64,000 nt of DNA from Trichuris trichiura (GCA_037903355.1 JBAJFE010000029.1:1116001-1180000); one strand, 5' to 3'. Counted from the first letter of the stretch, positions 1-11,118 are shown. Made by a program: numbers and translations. The notes: a model not told the origin generated them from the letters alone.

Positions 1-176
1 AGGGAAGTGAAGCTGCAGCAGCAACCGCTATTGTCTTCATGGCGATTACCAGCGTTGGTGTGCGAATGAGCCCACCTAAGTTCATTGCTGATCATCCATT
101 TTTGTTCGCAATAATGGATCGCTCTAACGGAATTGTCCTTTTCATTGGTGTATATTATGGCAGTATATCTGCTTAA
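1..176 (+). CDS. Serpin A, last coding exon (5' part outside window)
   Basis: This is the terminal exon of a serpin whose earlier exons lie left of the window. Reading from base 3 gives GSEAAAATA (the proximal hinge of the reactive-centre loop), a variable loop, then PPKFIADHPFLF and a C-terminal strand ending YYGSISA and TAA at 174-176. The exon aligns codon for codon with the third coding exon of the complete paralogs downstream. The hinge is of the inhibitory type (small residues P12-P9). Counting from the hinge, P1 falls at Ile in FMAITS, unlike the Arg of serpin F. AATAAA at 239-244 is a likely polyadenylation signal. The 3' flank (177 to about 1330 and 1670-1945) is homologous to the flank after serpin B, showing A and B are tandem duplicates. 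Confidence 0.9.
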   Translation, partial: GSEAAAATAIVFMAITSVGVRMSPPKFIADHPFLFAIMDRSNGIVLFIGVYYGSISA

Positions 177-1336
177 GTTGTTCTAGTACATTGCCAACTA
201 ACGTATGTGAACGCAATCAAAAGGTACGAAACTGAACGAATAAATGATCAGTGTTACTTCAACAGACGTATACGCTGCTGCTTCTGATCATCTTCTGTGG
301 TTCAGTGATTCAATACATCTTTCTGCTTGTCTAAGCTTTAAATTGCTTCGTTTCTGTTCGACAGCCTCTAGTCGTCACATCTCTAACGGTTAACGTTAGG
401 CTTATTTTGTTGCCTCGCATATATGCCTGCAGGTGTGGTGAACGTTAATGGAACGTAAGTCAGCAGTGCGTTTCGAGCTGTTCTCGCACTGTGTAGTGCT
501 TACTTTTTGTTATGCTACCGGTATAGAAGCTTTACCTCATTATTATAATAATATAATTACCTAAGGATTGATGAACGTGTAACAAGTGCATATGTACCCG
601 TTCTTCTCAAAATACCCAAATTGTTTTGCTTTCAGAAGTTTTACTAAGTTTTGCTTTAATTTTACTACGTCACTACGTTGGCAAATTTACTACGTAAAGC
701 TTTCAGACATAGCATCTCTCTGATCAATGCTCCAATAATTGGGACTGACAAAAAAGTCGGTTTTCCGGGAAGAAAATAGATTAATCGGTTGTCATTTTTC
801 TTGTCGTACATAACCCATGTCGACAAACTACATTGCCCCATTGCCGCCGCGTAGAACGCGTGGAAGAGGTCAGCGATTCAGAGCATTCCAAATGAACATA
901 CTGAAGTGAAGATGGGCTGTTCTTATGGACACAAGTATGAAATATTTTAACATGATAGTTAGCTCGCCTGGAAACGACAGCCGCTTTACGAACTCTTTAC
1001 CAGCAACTATAAAAAATTAAACTGGCCTCATTTTGTCAGACGCTGTAAGCAACATGAGTACAAAAGTTGTGTTGCAACTGGCAAGCATGGAAAACAGAGA
1101 GGGATAGGACACCTTTTTTCTGTGTTAGACGAGTTCTTTCAGAAAACCATACCCTCGTTGTACCTATTTCGTAACAAGAAAAAAACATTTTCATTGATGA
1201 TGGTGTAAGCCCGAAAGCTCCGGTTAAGGTGAGCGAACGCTGAAACCAGCACCTACCGTTAAATAAAGTCTTTCACAAAGAAAACAAATTAGACCATCTT
1301 TCATAAATGCTTACATCTTTACGCCGATAGTTATTC
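177..1336. other. Serpin A 3' flank, no gene seen
   Basis: Non-coding. It is clearly homologous to the flank after serpin B (about 6606-8090), with small indels. I see no credible ORF or RNA gene. The comparison is useful because the two flanks reveal clean transposon insertions in one another. Confidence 0.6.
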
Positions 1337-1659
1337 GCTCTGATTCTTCTTTTTTTCCTGCTTTTTTTCTTTTTTCTCCTTGCTAACGGGTGCGTTATTT
1401 GAAGCGTTAAATTCCGTTACTTCATTGCTTTAATTTAACACCGCTGAAGACGGGTTTCGTTCGACCCGAAAGCTCCGGTATAATAAAAATATTATCAACG
1501 GGACAAACTTTCCGTAAAAGAAAGTCGACATGAAACTAGACGGTCCCGTACCAAGAAGTTACGTTTACAAAACGGGTGCGTTATTCAGAATAAAAAAACA
1601 TTTGCAGCTTTGCTATCCGTTCGTTGAAAACGTTTATTTCAAAACGTTTTTTTATTCTG
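1337..1659. mobile_element. Small hammerhead-bearing insertion (Penelope-derived, family 2)
   Basis: A 323-bp insertion bounded by an 11-bp target-site duplication, GATAGTTATTC, at 1326-1336 and 1660-1670. The paralogous flank of serpin B (about 8095-8125) has one copy of the site and no insert. Inside, 1445-1476 reads CTGAAGAC, a stem GGGT/ACCC, then CCGAAAGCTCCGG, the layout of minimal hammerhead ribozymes found in Penelope-like elements. The 15-base string AACGGGTGCGTTATT occurs twice (about 1385 and 1577). No coding capacity. Confidence 0.7.
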
Positions 1660-2831
1660 GATAGTTATTCACGATATTAAGGAACTAGCTGCTGCTAGCT
1701 TCCATGAATATAGCTCGAATGTGCAACCCTAGCAACGAACCTGTGCCGGCACTTTGAAACTTTGACAGAAATCTACTACTAACAAATTATTTTTACTCTT
1801 CGTTCAAATCCATGTCAGAAACAAGGTGAAAAAACTTTGTGAAAAAAACCAGGCTGCGTTATTTGCCTAACATAGATTCCCATGGTCATGTGAGAATTAT
1901 TATGAGCAATAAGCTGATTGCCGATTGCCAAGTCATGTAGCTACTTAGTTGCAACATACAGTTGAACCTCCAAAGTTGACCACTTCTACATGGCGATCAT
2001 CTCTCAAGTTCACCGAATTTTGGCCACTTGTTTGTCCGCACGTTAATACGCGCGTAGACAACCTCTATACATCGGCCGCCCCCGTAAGTGGGAAGTTGAC
2101 CAATTCAGCCGTGACCTGGTATGTGGACTCAATGCTAATTTGTACTCTGTAAGTTGACCACTTCAGTTTGCTCTGTGTCAGTCGCTAGCAGCTGTTAACT
2201 ATCAGTGCCTGAATATGCTATTACTCAACGTAGCGAAGTTCTTCATTCCCGTGCATTAGAGATTTGTGATAACAGAACCGGTTCCGTCGCTTTGACGATG
2301 CTTTTTCATTCTTGCCGGCGCAGCTTGCACGTTTCCTCAATTGCATAACCTCTCGCCTAGGCGTCAGCAGCGTTCTCCCATGGAGCGAAATATGACGAAT
2401 CGAGACTAATTGTATTCGTTCGCATTGAGTTCAGCTCTGTTCATTCGCTTTTCTATAACAGTGCCTCAGGTAGCCTTAACGTGTCTTCGTGAGTAAAGAT
2501 GGTCCAGCTTACGCAGTAATAGATGCAGTAGTAGCTACCAACCTGGTTACAGTTTGCACTATGGCTGAACGGAAAGAATCGAGAGATTTGGCAGAAAAAT
2601 GAGATGAAAAATGCCCAGAGATGTTGAGCGGGGGAAGCCAGCGCGGAGGCCGCCTTTGCCGCTTATGCTTGTAGTAAGAAGAAGCACCAGACAAGAATTG
2701 ACACCATTTTCGGCAAGCACTGTAGCCCCTAAAAAGCTTATGCATGATTTTCCAATGTTATTTTTACGCAACTCACCATTTAATAGACCTCCAATAGATG
2801 CTGTGCAACAGAATAAAACAAGTATAGGTAC

Positions 2832-4114
2832 TTGAACACTGGGTGCTTCGTAACGGGATGAGATTTCATGGTTTATGGTCTTCTACGGCTTTTCCCGTTT
2901 ATCTGTTGTGCTTGTATCTGTAAATTAGGCGAAACAACTGCTCTACCAACCGATAGATGAGCCGTTATTAAGAAAATGTACAGATATCAACACACTCAAA
3001 TTTTTAATGTTCAGAGCTTTCGGAACGCTCTAGTTCCGTCGTCAGTGAGGTGGTGGAGGAGGTGTTATTCTCTGAACGGTGTTATATAGGCTCACGTAAC
3101 AATAGGAATGGGGGTCGAGGTCAGCGCGGCAGAGAGCAACACTTGGTTTTACTAATCAGTGGGTCCCAAGCCGAGCTAACCTCTTGTCCTTTGTCACGGT
3201 TGATGGTATGATTATGGCGAATGTAAAGAGCCTCCTTAACCCGGCGGAGATGTAAGTGGCTCTCGCGACAAATAATCTGCGGTTGTAGGTCGAGTGAGCA
3301 TTGAGAGGAATGCTCGACGACCGCCGACGCTTTGATCGTCTGTTCTATGATCTTCTCCGGTTTGAGCTTCTGTGGTCGGCCTCGTCGCGGATTATTTGTC
3401 CTTTGTCCGTCGGGTTGCGTCATTCTTCGCATCGCCTCTTTGTATCGGCCGACGTTGGTCATGTGTTGGCCGTACCTGTGAAATAGAGTGTTGCCCGTTT
3501 CTCCTATGTAGGAGGCGTTGCAACCGCATCGTAACTCGTAGATGACGCCCGGTCTCCTGTCAAAGGGAACCATGATCTTATCGCTCCTTACCATTGAACG
3601 CAAACTGTTAGATGTCTTAAATCGAACCTTGAAGTCCATGGCATGGCTCAGACGTAGGATACGTCCCCCGATGCCCGACCGTCCTCCGACCTACAACCGC
3701 AGATTATTTGTCGCGAGAGCCATTTACATCTCCGCCGGGTCAAGGAGGCTCTTTACATTCGCCATAATCATACCATCAACCGTGACAAAGGACAAGAGGT
3801 TAGCTCGGCTCGGGACCTACTGATTAGTAAAACCAAATGTTGCTCTCTGCCGCGCTGACCTCGACCCCCATTCCTATTGTTACGTGAGCCTATATAACAC
3901 CGTTCGGAGAATAACACCTCCTCCACCACCTCACTGACGACGGAACTAGAGCGTTCCGAAAGCTTTGATATTAAAACAGTTGAGTGCATTGACATCTGTA
4001 CATTTTTTTAATAACGGCTCATCCATCCGTTGGTAGAGCAGTTGTTTCGTCTAATTTACAGATACAAGCACAACAGATAAACGGGAAAAGCCGTAGAAGA
4101 CCATAAACCATGAA
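2832..4114. mobile_element. Penelope-like element, fold-back (inverted) copy
   Basis: Inserted into the pogo-like element with an imperfect 10-bp duplication, GTATAGGTAC at 2822-2831 and GTACAGGTAC at 4115-4124. It begins TTGAACACTGGGTGCTTC, the same end as the inserts at 7453 and 63425. The outer ~430 bp on each side are inverted copies of one another (about 2832-3285 versus 3690-4114), so two 5'-truncated copies lie head to head. The minus-strand copy retains a GIY-YIG endonuclease reading frame (separate entry). Both arms carry the hammerhead-like CTGACGAC...GAAAGC core (3010-3048 minus; 3935-3966 plus). Penelope-like elements are known for inverted or tandem truncated copies and for hammerhead motifs in their repeats. 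Confidence 0.8.
3121..3639 (-). CDS. Penelope-type GIY-YIG endonuclease fragment
   Basis: A 172-aa reading frame starting at a true ATG (3637-3639). It matches the C-terminal endonuclease of Penelope-like retroelements. The GIY motif is GVIYELRC (residues 31-38), YIG is SYIGET (43-48), the catalytic Arg is R55 and a conserved His is H59. Downstream are VVEH, RRVKEALYIR and NRDKG, which resemble the tail of Penelope endonucleases. The reverse transcriptase that should precede it is absent, so this is a 5'-truncated remnant, not an active element. A large part of its 3' half is repeated in inverted orientation at 3690-3860. No host function is implied. Confidence 0.8.
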   Translation of the reverse strand: MDFKVRFKTSNSLRSMVRSDKIMVPFDRRPGVIYELRCGCNASYIGETGNTLFHRYGQHMTNVGRYKEAMRRMTQPDGQRTNNPRRGRPQKLKPEKIIEQTIKASAVVEHSSQCSLDLQPQIICRESHLHLRRVKEALYIRHNHTINRDKGQEVSSAWDPLISKTKCCSLPR

Positions 4115-4294
4115 GTACAGGTACTAATTTATTCAGCCGAGCCACTTATACACACAGCCTCCATATGTTGACCAGTTTGCTAGTCTGTTTGGTGGTCAAC
4201 TTACGGAGGTTCAACTGTACTTGTAAACGTTTGCTTGTTTATTCGAGTCAAAAAGTGTGACGTCAAATCTCTGACTTTAACAGTTGTGCTAAAT

Positions 4295-5062
4295 CAGTGT
4301 TTCCCAACATTTTCTGCGCCAGGGCCCCCTTTCGAGACGCGCAATTCTTCAGGCCCCCCTCTTTTCTTGCGTGGTTCAGCTCTTCCCTTTTCTCGCTTGA
4401 GGCTTTTTCGCACTTATTAGAGTACCTGTGACACACAGTTTGCCATAGATTTCAACAATGAATTTGCTGTTGTCTTTCTCATCTGGTGAATACCGACGCT
4501 AACAACGAACTTTTAATCTGCATTTTAAAACTGTTCAATTTAAAACTTCGATGTTTGTACCGGTCTCTGCCATATGGAAAAGACAGTAGCGAATCCAAAT
4601 TTAATTTCTGACACGTAGGCAATGCTTCTCAGTCACGCGGTCTAACTAGCTCAGACGACCTGTAACTGCGCTTCTTTGCTGAGTGAATTAAGGTAGGTCA
4701 AAAAGGTTCCTTAGTCATATGGAATTGGTCGAAACTTCGTCGTCGTCAAGTCGTCGCCAAAGGAAGGACTTGCGCAGCCTCATTGAGTATCCAGCGAGCT
4801 TCTGCGAATTTTCAGTGACTTAGCTTGAACGCAGCCGGGTTCTATTGATTTAGGAGCGGCACGCTACGCTGATGGCAGGTTCCTTTCTCTATGAACGTGA
4901 TATTTAGAAATTGCTTACACTGTCTCCACGAGAAAAGTTACATCAGAGAAAAGATGTACGGACACAACCCGGGGGTCCCCAAAGGCCCCCTTGGCTTTCA
5001 GGACCCCCTTCGACTCCCCCTGGCCCCCAGAGGGGCCCAGCGGACCCTGGTGGGAATCACTG
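4295..5062. mobile_element. Non-autonomous hAT-like element
   Basis: The left end CAGTGTTTCCCAAC (4295) mirrors the right end GTGGGAATCACTG (to 5062). The flanking 8 bp are TGCTAAAT and TGCTAGAC, an imperfect 8-bp duplication typical of hAT elements. Sub-terminal sequence is rich in GGGCCCCC-type blocks on both sides, shared with the element at 28581. It interrupts the conserved upstream region of serpin B. Other serpins read ...ttggacaaattag... continuously at this point. Confidence 0.7.
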
Positions 5063-5173
5063 TGCTAGACAAACTAGAAACATTATTTTCGCCATTAACG
5101 AAGCCTGCTTTCAGACTTAAATCGCAGCGACACACTGACGTAGCAAACTTGTTTTCTGGCGACTCGTAAAAGA

Positions 5174-5328
5174 TATAAGAAAAGCGGCAAGACATACAGA
5201 ATTGAAAAGTCGAAATACCAAACGGAAAAAGAACAGTAAGAACATAAACGTCAGCTATGATCTTGAAGATTAGGCGATTTCTATACATGCATTTGATAGT
5301 TAACAGTTGTTTTCAATTTATGTTTCAG
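5174..5328 (+). promoter_or_regulatory. Serpin B TATA box and 5'-UTR intron
   Basis: TATAAG at 5174-5179, then 62 nt later a GTAAGA donor (5236) and a TTTCAG acceptor (ending 5328), giving a 93-nt intron in the 5' UTR. The same spacing (62 nt) recurs upstream of all five serpins, and the 93-nt intron length in B, D, E and F, so this is the functional promoter and leader. The AAACCGGTTT site present in C-F is mutated here (aaacttgttt). Confidence 0.65.
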
Positions 5329-5362
5329 GTCGTAACAAAGGAGCATTGACGGAAAATTGAAA

Positions 5363-6605
5363 ATGTCTTTGGACATCAGCACTGCTGATTTTGCACTTCG
5401 CACCTACCATGAAGCAGCTGTAGCAGACAATAGTTTCTTTATATCACCTTTCTCGATATTGGTTGCCTTGGGAATGACCTATGTCGGTTCGTCTGGAAAT
5501 ACTAAATCACAAATGAAATCGAAATTATTTGAAAGTTCACTTGGAGATGAACAAATCAATTCGCTTATGAGCAGTGCAATGAAGTCTTTAAATTATAGCA
5601 ATACGAGAGATGGTTACGAGCTACATATTGCGAATAGATTGTTTGGACAATTGGAGCTGCAGGTTTTACCAGAATTTAGACAATGCATACAAGAACATTA
5701 TTCAGCAGATATGGAATTATTGGATTTTGAAAAAAGTTTGGAAGCGTGCAAACATATTAACGACTGGGTTGAAAAAAAAACTAAAGGAAAAATTAAAGAT
5801 CTCATTCCTCAAGATGCAATAAAGCCTCTAACCCGCTTGGTACTCATAAATGCCATATACTTCAAAGCGGATTGGAAAACTCCTTTTAAAACAGCACTTA
5901 CTAAAAAGACTACTTTCTACGTAAAGCAAGATAAAGAAAAGATAGTTGAAATGATGCAAATGGACAAAGAATTCCCATATAGCGAGACAGATGAATATCA
6001 AATTTTGGGAATTCCATATGTGACCGAAAAGTTGTTAATGTATTTTGTTCTACCGAAGGAAAAGTTTGGTCTTAAAAATGTGATGAGGAAACTGAATGCA
6101 AAAAAGCTACTTGATTTATTTGACTCTGCAATTGAAAGACAAGTTGAGGTAAGTAAATGAATTTAAACATTACGATTGAATGCTGACAAAAACGTGTCTG
6201 TGGCGTCAGGTGCACATTCCAAGATTTAAACTGGAATATGAACTCAAACTTAAGCAAACCCTGCAGCGTCTCGGCCTTACTGATATGTTCAACGAAAGGT
6301 TTGCCAATTTCAGCAAAATAACCGGAAAACGCGACCTCTATGTCTCCGAAGCTTTTCATAAAGCATTCATTGAAGTATTGGGATAGTCTTTTTTTCATCT
6401 TTGGCAGTTAATTTTACAGATAAACGAGAAGGGAAGTGAAGCAGCAGCAGCAACCGCCATTGTCTTCATGGAGGCTACTAGCGTTGGCGTGCGAATGAGC
6501 CCACCTACGTTCATCGCTGATCATCCATTTTTCTTTGCAATAATGGATCGCTCTAACAAAATTGTCCTTTTCATTGGTGTATATTATGGTAGTATATCTG
6601 CTTAA
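5363..6605 (+). CDS. Serpin B (intact, cytosolic type)
   Basis: Three coding exons, 5363-6148, 6210-6374 and 6420-6605, joined by phase-0 GT-AG introns of 61 and 45 nt, give 378 aa, the normal serpin core length. Family landmarks include ISPFSI near the N-terminus, NAIYFKADW (breach/shutter region), SEAFHKAFIE, the hinge GSEAAAATA and FIADHPFFF. The start is ATG 5363: in the spliced leader an in-frame TAA lies just upstream, so there is no signal peptide and the product should be intracellular or non-classically exported. Serpins inhibit proteases by trapping them after cleavage at P1. Here P1 aligns to Ala in FMEATS, so the target is unclear. AATAAA follows near 6668. Confidence 0.93.
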
Positions 6606-7452
6606 TTTGTTCTAGCACATAGCCAACTAATGTGCGTGAACGCAATCAAAAGGTACGAAACTGAACGAATAAATGATCAGTGTTACTTCAACTGACGTGT
6701 ACGCTGATGCTTCTGATCATCTGCTGTGGCTCAGTGATTCAATACATCTTTCTGCTTGTCTAAGCTTTAAACTGCTTCGTTTCTGTTCGATAGCCTCTAG
6801 TCGTCACATCTGTAACAGTTAACGTTAGGCTTCTTCTGTTGCCTCGCATATATGCCAGCAGGTGTAGTGAACCTTAGTGGAACTTATGCCAGTAGTGGGT
6901 TCTGAGCTGTCCTTGGACTGAGTAATGCTTACTTTTTGTTATTTGTACCGGTTTGGAAGCTTTACCTCCTCATTATTTTAATATGATCGACTAAAGATTG
7001 GTGAACGTGTAACAAATCCATGTCTCTATTTTTCCAGTAACCAAAAATCACTGTTGTAACAAGTTTTACTAAGTGCAGTTTTAGTTTTACTGCATTAATA
7101 CGCTCTTCAGCTTTACTGCGCAATGCTTTCAGCGCTAACGCCTCTTTCATCAGTCCTTGAGTAACTGGGACTGACAGAAAAGTTTGTTTTATTGGCCAAA
7201 AAATTTAAGTTAGTAAGTTGTCATTGTTGTTGTTGTTATCGTGCATAATCAATTTCGCCTAACTAGGCTGTCCAACTGTCCCTGCAGAGATCGCGCGGAA
7301 GAGGCCAGCGCTTCAGAGCTTTCATAACGAGTATGCTGCAGGGGCGACGGGTTTGGATACAGCTATGAAGTCATTTAACATAACAGTTAGCTCGTTTAGG
7401 AACGACAAGTGCTTTACCAACCCTTTACCAGCAATTATAAAAACTTAAACTA

Positions 7453-7772
7453 GTTCTTGAACACTGGGTGCTTCGTAACGGGATGAGATTTCATGGTTTA
7501 TGGTCTTCTACGGCTTTTCCCGTTTATCTTTTGTGCTTGTATCTGTAAATTAGACGAAACAACTGCTCTACCAACGGATTGGATGAGCCGTTATTAAGAA
7601 AATGTACAGATATCAATACACTCAACTTTTAATGTTCAGGGCTTTCGGAACGCTCTAGTTCCGTCGTCAGTGAGGTGGTGGAGGAGGTGTTTTCTCCGAA
7701 CGGTGTTATATAGGTTATATAATTTACAGATACAAGCACAAAAGATAAACGGGAAAAGCCGTAGAAGACCAT
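7453..7772. mobile_element. Penelope-derived mini fold-back element (family 1, 320 bp)
   Basis: Bounded by a perfect 12-bp target duplication, AAACTTAAACTA (7441-7452 and 7773-7784). The homologous flank of serpin A (about 1010-1030) lacks the insert. Its first bases read GTTCTTGAACACTGGGTGC. Sub-terminal arms of about 58 bp (7495-7552 and about 7714-7772) are perfect inverted repeats. The hammerhead-like core CTGACGAC...GAAAGC lies on the minus strand at about 7640-7675. No ORF. This is a compact version of the element at 2832-4114. Confidence 0.78.
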
Positions 7773-8546
7773 AAACTTAAACTAATTTCATTTTATCAAA
7801 CGCTGTAAGCAACATGAGTTCAAAAACTTTTTGTTGCAACTGGCAAGCATGGAAAACAGAGAGAGATAGGTGACCTTTTTTCCGTGTGAGACGAGTTCTT
7901 TCAGAAAACCACACCCACGTGGTACCTATTTCACAACAACGTGAAACAAGAAATAAACCTTTTTATTGGTTAAGGTGTAAGCCCGACAGCTTCGGTTAAG
8001 GTAAACGAACGCTGAAAGAGGAACCTACCATTAAATGAAATCTTTCACAAAGGAAAAAAAATTGGACCATCTTTCATAAATGCGCCCATCTTTATCACGA
8101 TAGTTGTTCACAATATTAAGGAACTGGCTACTGCTAGTTTCTACGAATATAGCTCGAGTGCTCAACGCTAGCAACAAACCCGCACCGGCACTTCGAAACT
8201 TTGACAGGAAGCTACTGCAAATAAATTACTTTTTATCTTCGTTCAAAACCACGTCAGAAGCAAGGCGAAAAGACCCTGTGAAAAAAACAGGCTGTGTAAT
8301 TTGACTAGCATAGATTCCCTTGGTCATGTGAGAATTATTATGAGCATTAAGCTGATTGCTGATTGCGAAGTCATAAAGCAACTAACTTGCAATCTACTTC
8401 TTAAACATTTGCGAACTTATCTGATTCAACAAACGTGAAGTCAATCCTTTAACGCTGACAGCAACTTTGGACAAATTAGAAACATTATTTTCGCCATTCA
8501 TTAAACTTATTTTCAGAATTAAGTCGACGCGACAAGCGGACGCTGT

Positions 8547-8727
8547 AAACCGGTTTTCCGCAACTCGTAAAAGATATAAGAAAAGTGCCAAGACATACAG
8601 AATTGAAAAGTCAAAAAATCAAAGGAAAGAAGAATACTAAAACCTTAAAAGACAACCATAAATTTGAAGATAAAGATTGTGATAAGTCCGTTTTTCAAAA
8701 ACCAGCTGTTTTCAATTGGTGTTTCAG
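8547..8727 (+). promoter_or_regulatory. Decayed serpin C promoter and leader
   Basis: AAACCGGTTTT at 8547-8557 and TATAAG at 8575-8580 are retained with normal spacing. The 5'-UTR intron donor, GT in serpins B and F, is CT here (8637-8638), so normal leader splicing is probably lost. The TTTCAG acceptor at 8727 remains. Confidence 0.5.
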
Positions 8728-8761
8728 GTCACAAAAGAGCAGTACTGACCGAAAATTGAAA

Positions 8762-9998
8762 ATGTCTCTGGATATCAGCACTGCTCATTTTCCGTTTCGC
8801 ACCTACCATCAAGCAGCTATGGCAGATCACAGTTCCTTTATATCAACATTTTCGATATTGATTGCTTTGGGAATGACCTATGTTTCTTCGTCTGGAAACA
8901 CTAAAACACAAATGAAATCCAAATTATTTGAAAGTTCACTGGGAGATGAACAAATCAATTCGCTTATGAGCAGTGCAATGAAATCTTTCAATTACAGCAA
9001 CACAAAAGTCGGCTATGAGATGTATATTGCAAACAGATTGTTTGGACAAACAGAGTTGCAAATTTTACCAGAATTTAGAAAGTGCATACAAGAACATCAT
9101 TCAGAAGATATGCAATCATTGGATTTTGAAAAACGTTTGGAACGGTGCAAACATACTAACGACTGGGTTGAAAAGAAAAGTAAGGAAAGATTAAAGATCT
9201 TACTCCGAAAGAAGCAATAAATTCACTAACCCGTTTAGTACTTACCAATGCCATATACTTCAAAGCAGACTGGAAAACTCCTTTTAAAACAGCACTTACT
9301 AAAAATACTACCTTCTACGTAAAGCAAGGCAAAGAAACAACAGTTGAAATGATGCAAATGGAGAGAAAGTTCCCATATAGCGAGACAGGTGAATATCAAA
9401 TTTCGGGAATTCCATATGCGACTGAAAAGTTGTTAATGTATTTTGTTCCACCGAAAAAAAGGTTTGGTCTTAAAAATATGATGAGGAAACTGAATGGAAA
9501 AAAGCTACTTGACTTACTTGACTCAACGATTGAAAGAAAAATTGAGGTAAGTAAACGAATTCAATTATTACGATTGAATATTGACAAAAGCTTGTCTGTG
9601 ACATCAGGTGCGCATTCCAAAATTTAAGTTGGAATATGATCTCCAACTGAAGCAAGTCTTGCAGCGTCTCGGCCTAACCGATATGTTCAGCCCAGCGTTG
9701 GCCAATTTCAGCAAAATTACCGGAAACCGCGACCTCTACGTCTCCGACGCTTTTCATAAAGCATTCATTGAAGTATTTGGATAGTCTTTTTTTTCATCTG
9801 TGACAGTTAATTTTATAGATAAACGAGAAGGGAAGTGAAGCAGCAGCAGCAACTGCAGTTGTCACGGGTTTTGGAAGTTCGCCAGTGCAAATGAGCCCAC
9901 CTAAGTTCATTGCTGATCATCCATTTTTGTTTGCAATAGTGAATCGCTCTAACAGAATTACCCTTTTCATTGGTGATTACTATGCTGCTTCTGCTTAG
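8762..9998 (+). pseudogene. Serpin C, frameshifted chimeric pseudogene
   Basis: Same three-exon layout as its neighbours (8762-9546, 9608-9772, 9819-9998). A one-base deletion near 9181-9185 (AAGGAAAG where paralogs have AAAGGAAAA) shifts the frame, and translation stops at 9218-9220 after about 152 residues, removing everything from helix F onward. ISPFSI is also changed to ISTFSI, and the leader splice donor is lost. The 5' part resembles serpin F (KVGYE, LTNAIYF). From about 9277 on it is nearly identical to D and E, including the loop VVTGFGSSPVQM. It is thus a recombinant that ends in dead sequence. Exon 2, exon 3 and the AATAAA near 10062 are otherwise well preserved, suggesting recent inactivation. 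Confidence 0.88.
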
Positions 9999-9999
9999 A

Positions 10000-11118
10000 T
10001 TGTTTTAGTATATTGCCAATTATGCACGTGTAACTGCGGTCTAACGGTTTTGAAAGTGAATGAATAAATGGTGATTGCTCCTTCAAGTTTAATTTACGAA
10101 TATGCTGCTGCTGGTTTCGAATGCATCTCTTGGTCAATGGTTCAAAATATTGTTACTGCAAACGTCCTTTCGACTACAAACGACTGTCGTTAGTTTTTGA
10201 ATGAAGGAATAAAGAAGTGAACGTCGAAAAGAAGGTACAAAACCTGATAGCGCTAAGGCAAGACCACAGGACTAAGTCGACCAGGTCCACCACTTCAGTA
10301 AACAAACACTATTGGGGCATTGTTTGTGCGCATTTTCACCGATCTGACCACGTTTTCAGGGCTTCTCCTGTCTTCCGTGCATTTCACAATTATCAAAAAC
10401 GTGGACGACTTACTGTGATTGTTCTAGAAACCTTTTCTGGCCGTTGGACAACTACAAAAATGTTCTTGCTAGACCGAATTTTCGTGACCCATCGAATCGC
10501 TACGTTGGAAAATTTAAGCTTGAAATATCGCAAACGGCCATGGAAGCAAGGCCATAACTACAAAAAAAAGTTGGACTTGCTGCGCCGCACACCAGTCTGA
10601 CAGACAAGAGCAGAGGGTTAACCAAAGTCGGTCAGCAGCAGAGATAGGATTTACAATGATGGATAGAGTCCATTGATAGCCACTTTGTGACCCGTCTAGT
10701 GTCGTTAATCTGTGGCCGTGGGAGCAAAGACGTCTGGGAGCTGTCTAGACGCTCCCTATTGGAAATCCTCTCGCTGACCTCAACCTGCCTCACCTTCCGC
10801 GTTTTTTCCGTATCGCAACCACGCTCTGCTTAAGAGTGATTCACTGGTCTGTTCCATTATTACTATATAATCAATAAAGCTACTTTCATCATGCTTGACT
10901 TCGAAGGCGCAACCTTCCAACAAAAAAGAATAATGCACGTTCGTTCTTTGAGCCAAATTGATCCCTTTTACACTACATTATAGTAGAAGCGTTGGAACTG
11001 ACGATTGGATATTCCAGAAAGAGGCGCACGCTACAGCTTCCTTACGAACATACCGTGAAACAAGGCGGCACATGTTAAACATTGGGACAATGACTTTATC
11101 GTAAGGGCACTGAAAATA
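10000..11118. other. Spacer after serpin C, nothing recognised (repeated at 16343-17462)
   Basis: Apart from a 127-codon open frame with no ATG start (10217-10600, copied at 16561-16944), which matches nothing I know, I see no gene. The sequence is duplicated with a handful of substitutions. Confidence 0.5.

Larger units (their letters stand above)
1959..4217. mobile_element. Non-autonomous pogo/Tigger-like (Tc1/mariner superfamily) element, with nested insert
   Basis: Terminal inverted repeats begin CAGTTGAACCTCC at 1959 and end GGAGGTTCAACTG at 4217, flanked by TA on both sides (1957-1958 and 4218-4219), the TA target duplication of Tc1/mariner elements. The serpin paralogs carry the empty site (for example around 8390-8410 and 32916-32940: a ttgcaatc-TA-cttt context without insert). 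Repeated AAGTTGACCA blocks lie inside the left end. About 2560-2735 (+) preserves the degenerate C-terminus of a transposase, KKKHQTRIDTIFGK, a decayed form of the PIP-box seen in the sister copies at 11119 and 17463. A Penelope-like element (2832-4114) has inserted into its right half. Confidence 0.8.

Noticed and set aside
10217..10600. 127-codon open frame, duplicated at 16561-16944
   Set aside because: No ATG start, no recognisable family; its conservation is explained by the recent 6.34-kb duplication.
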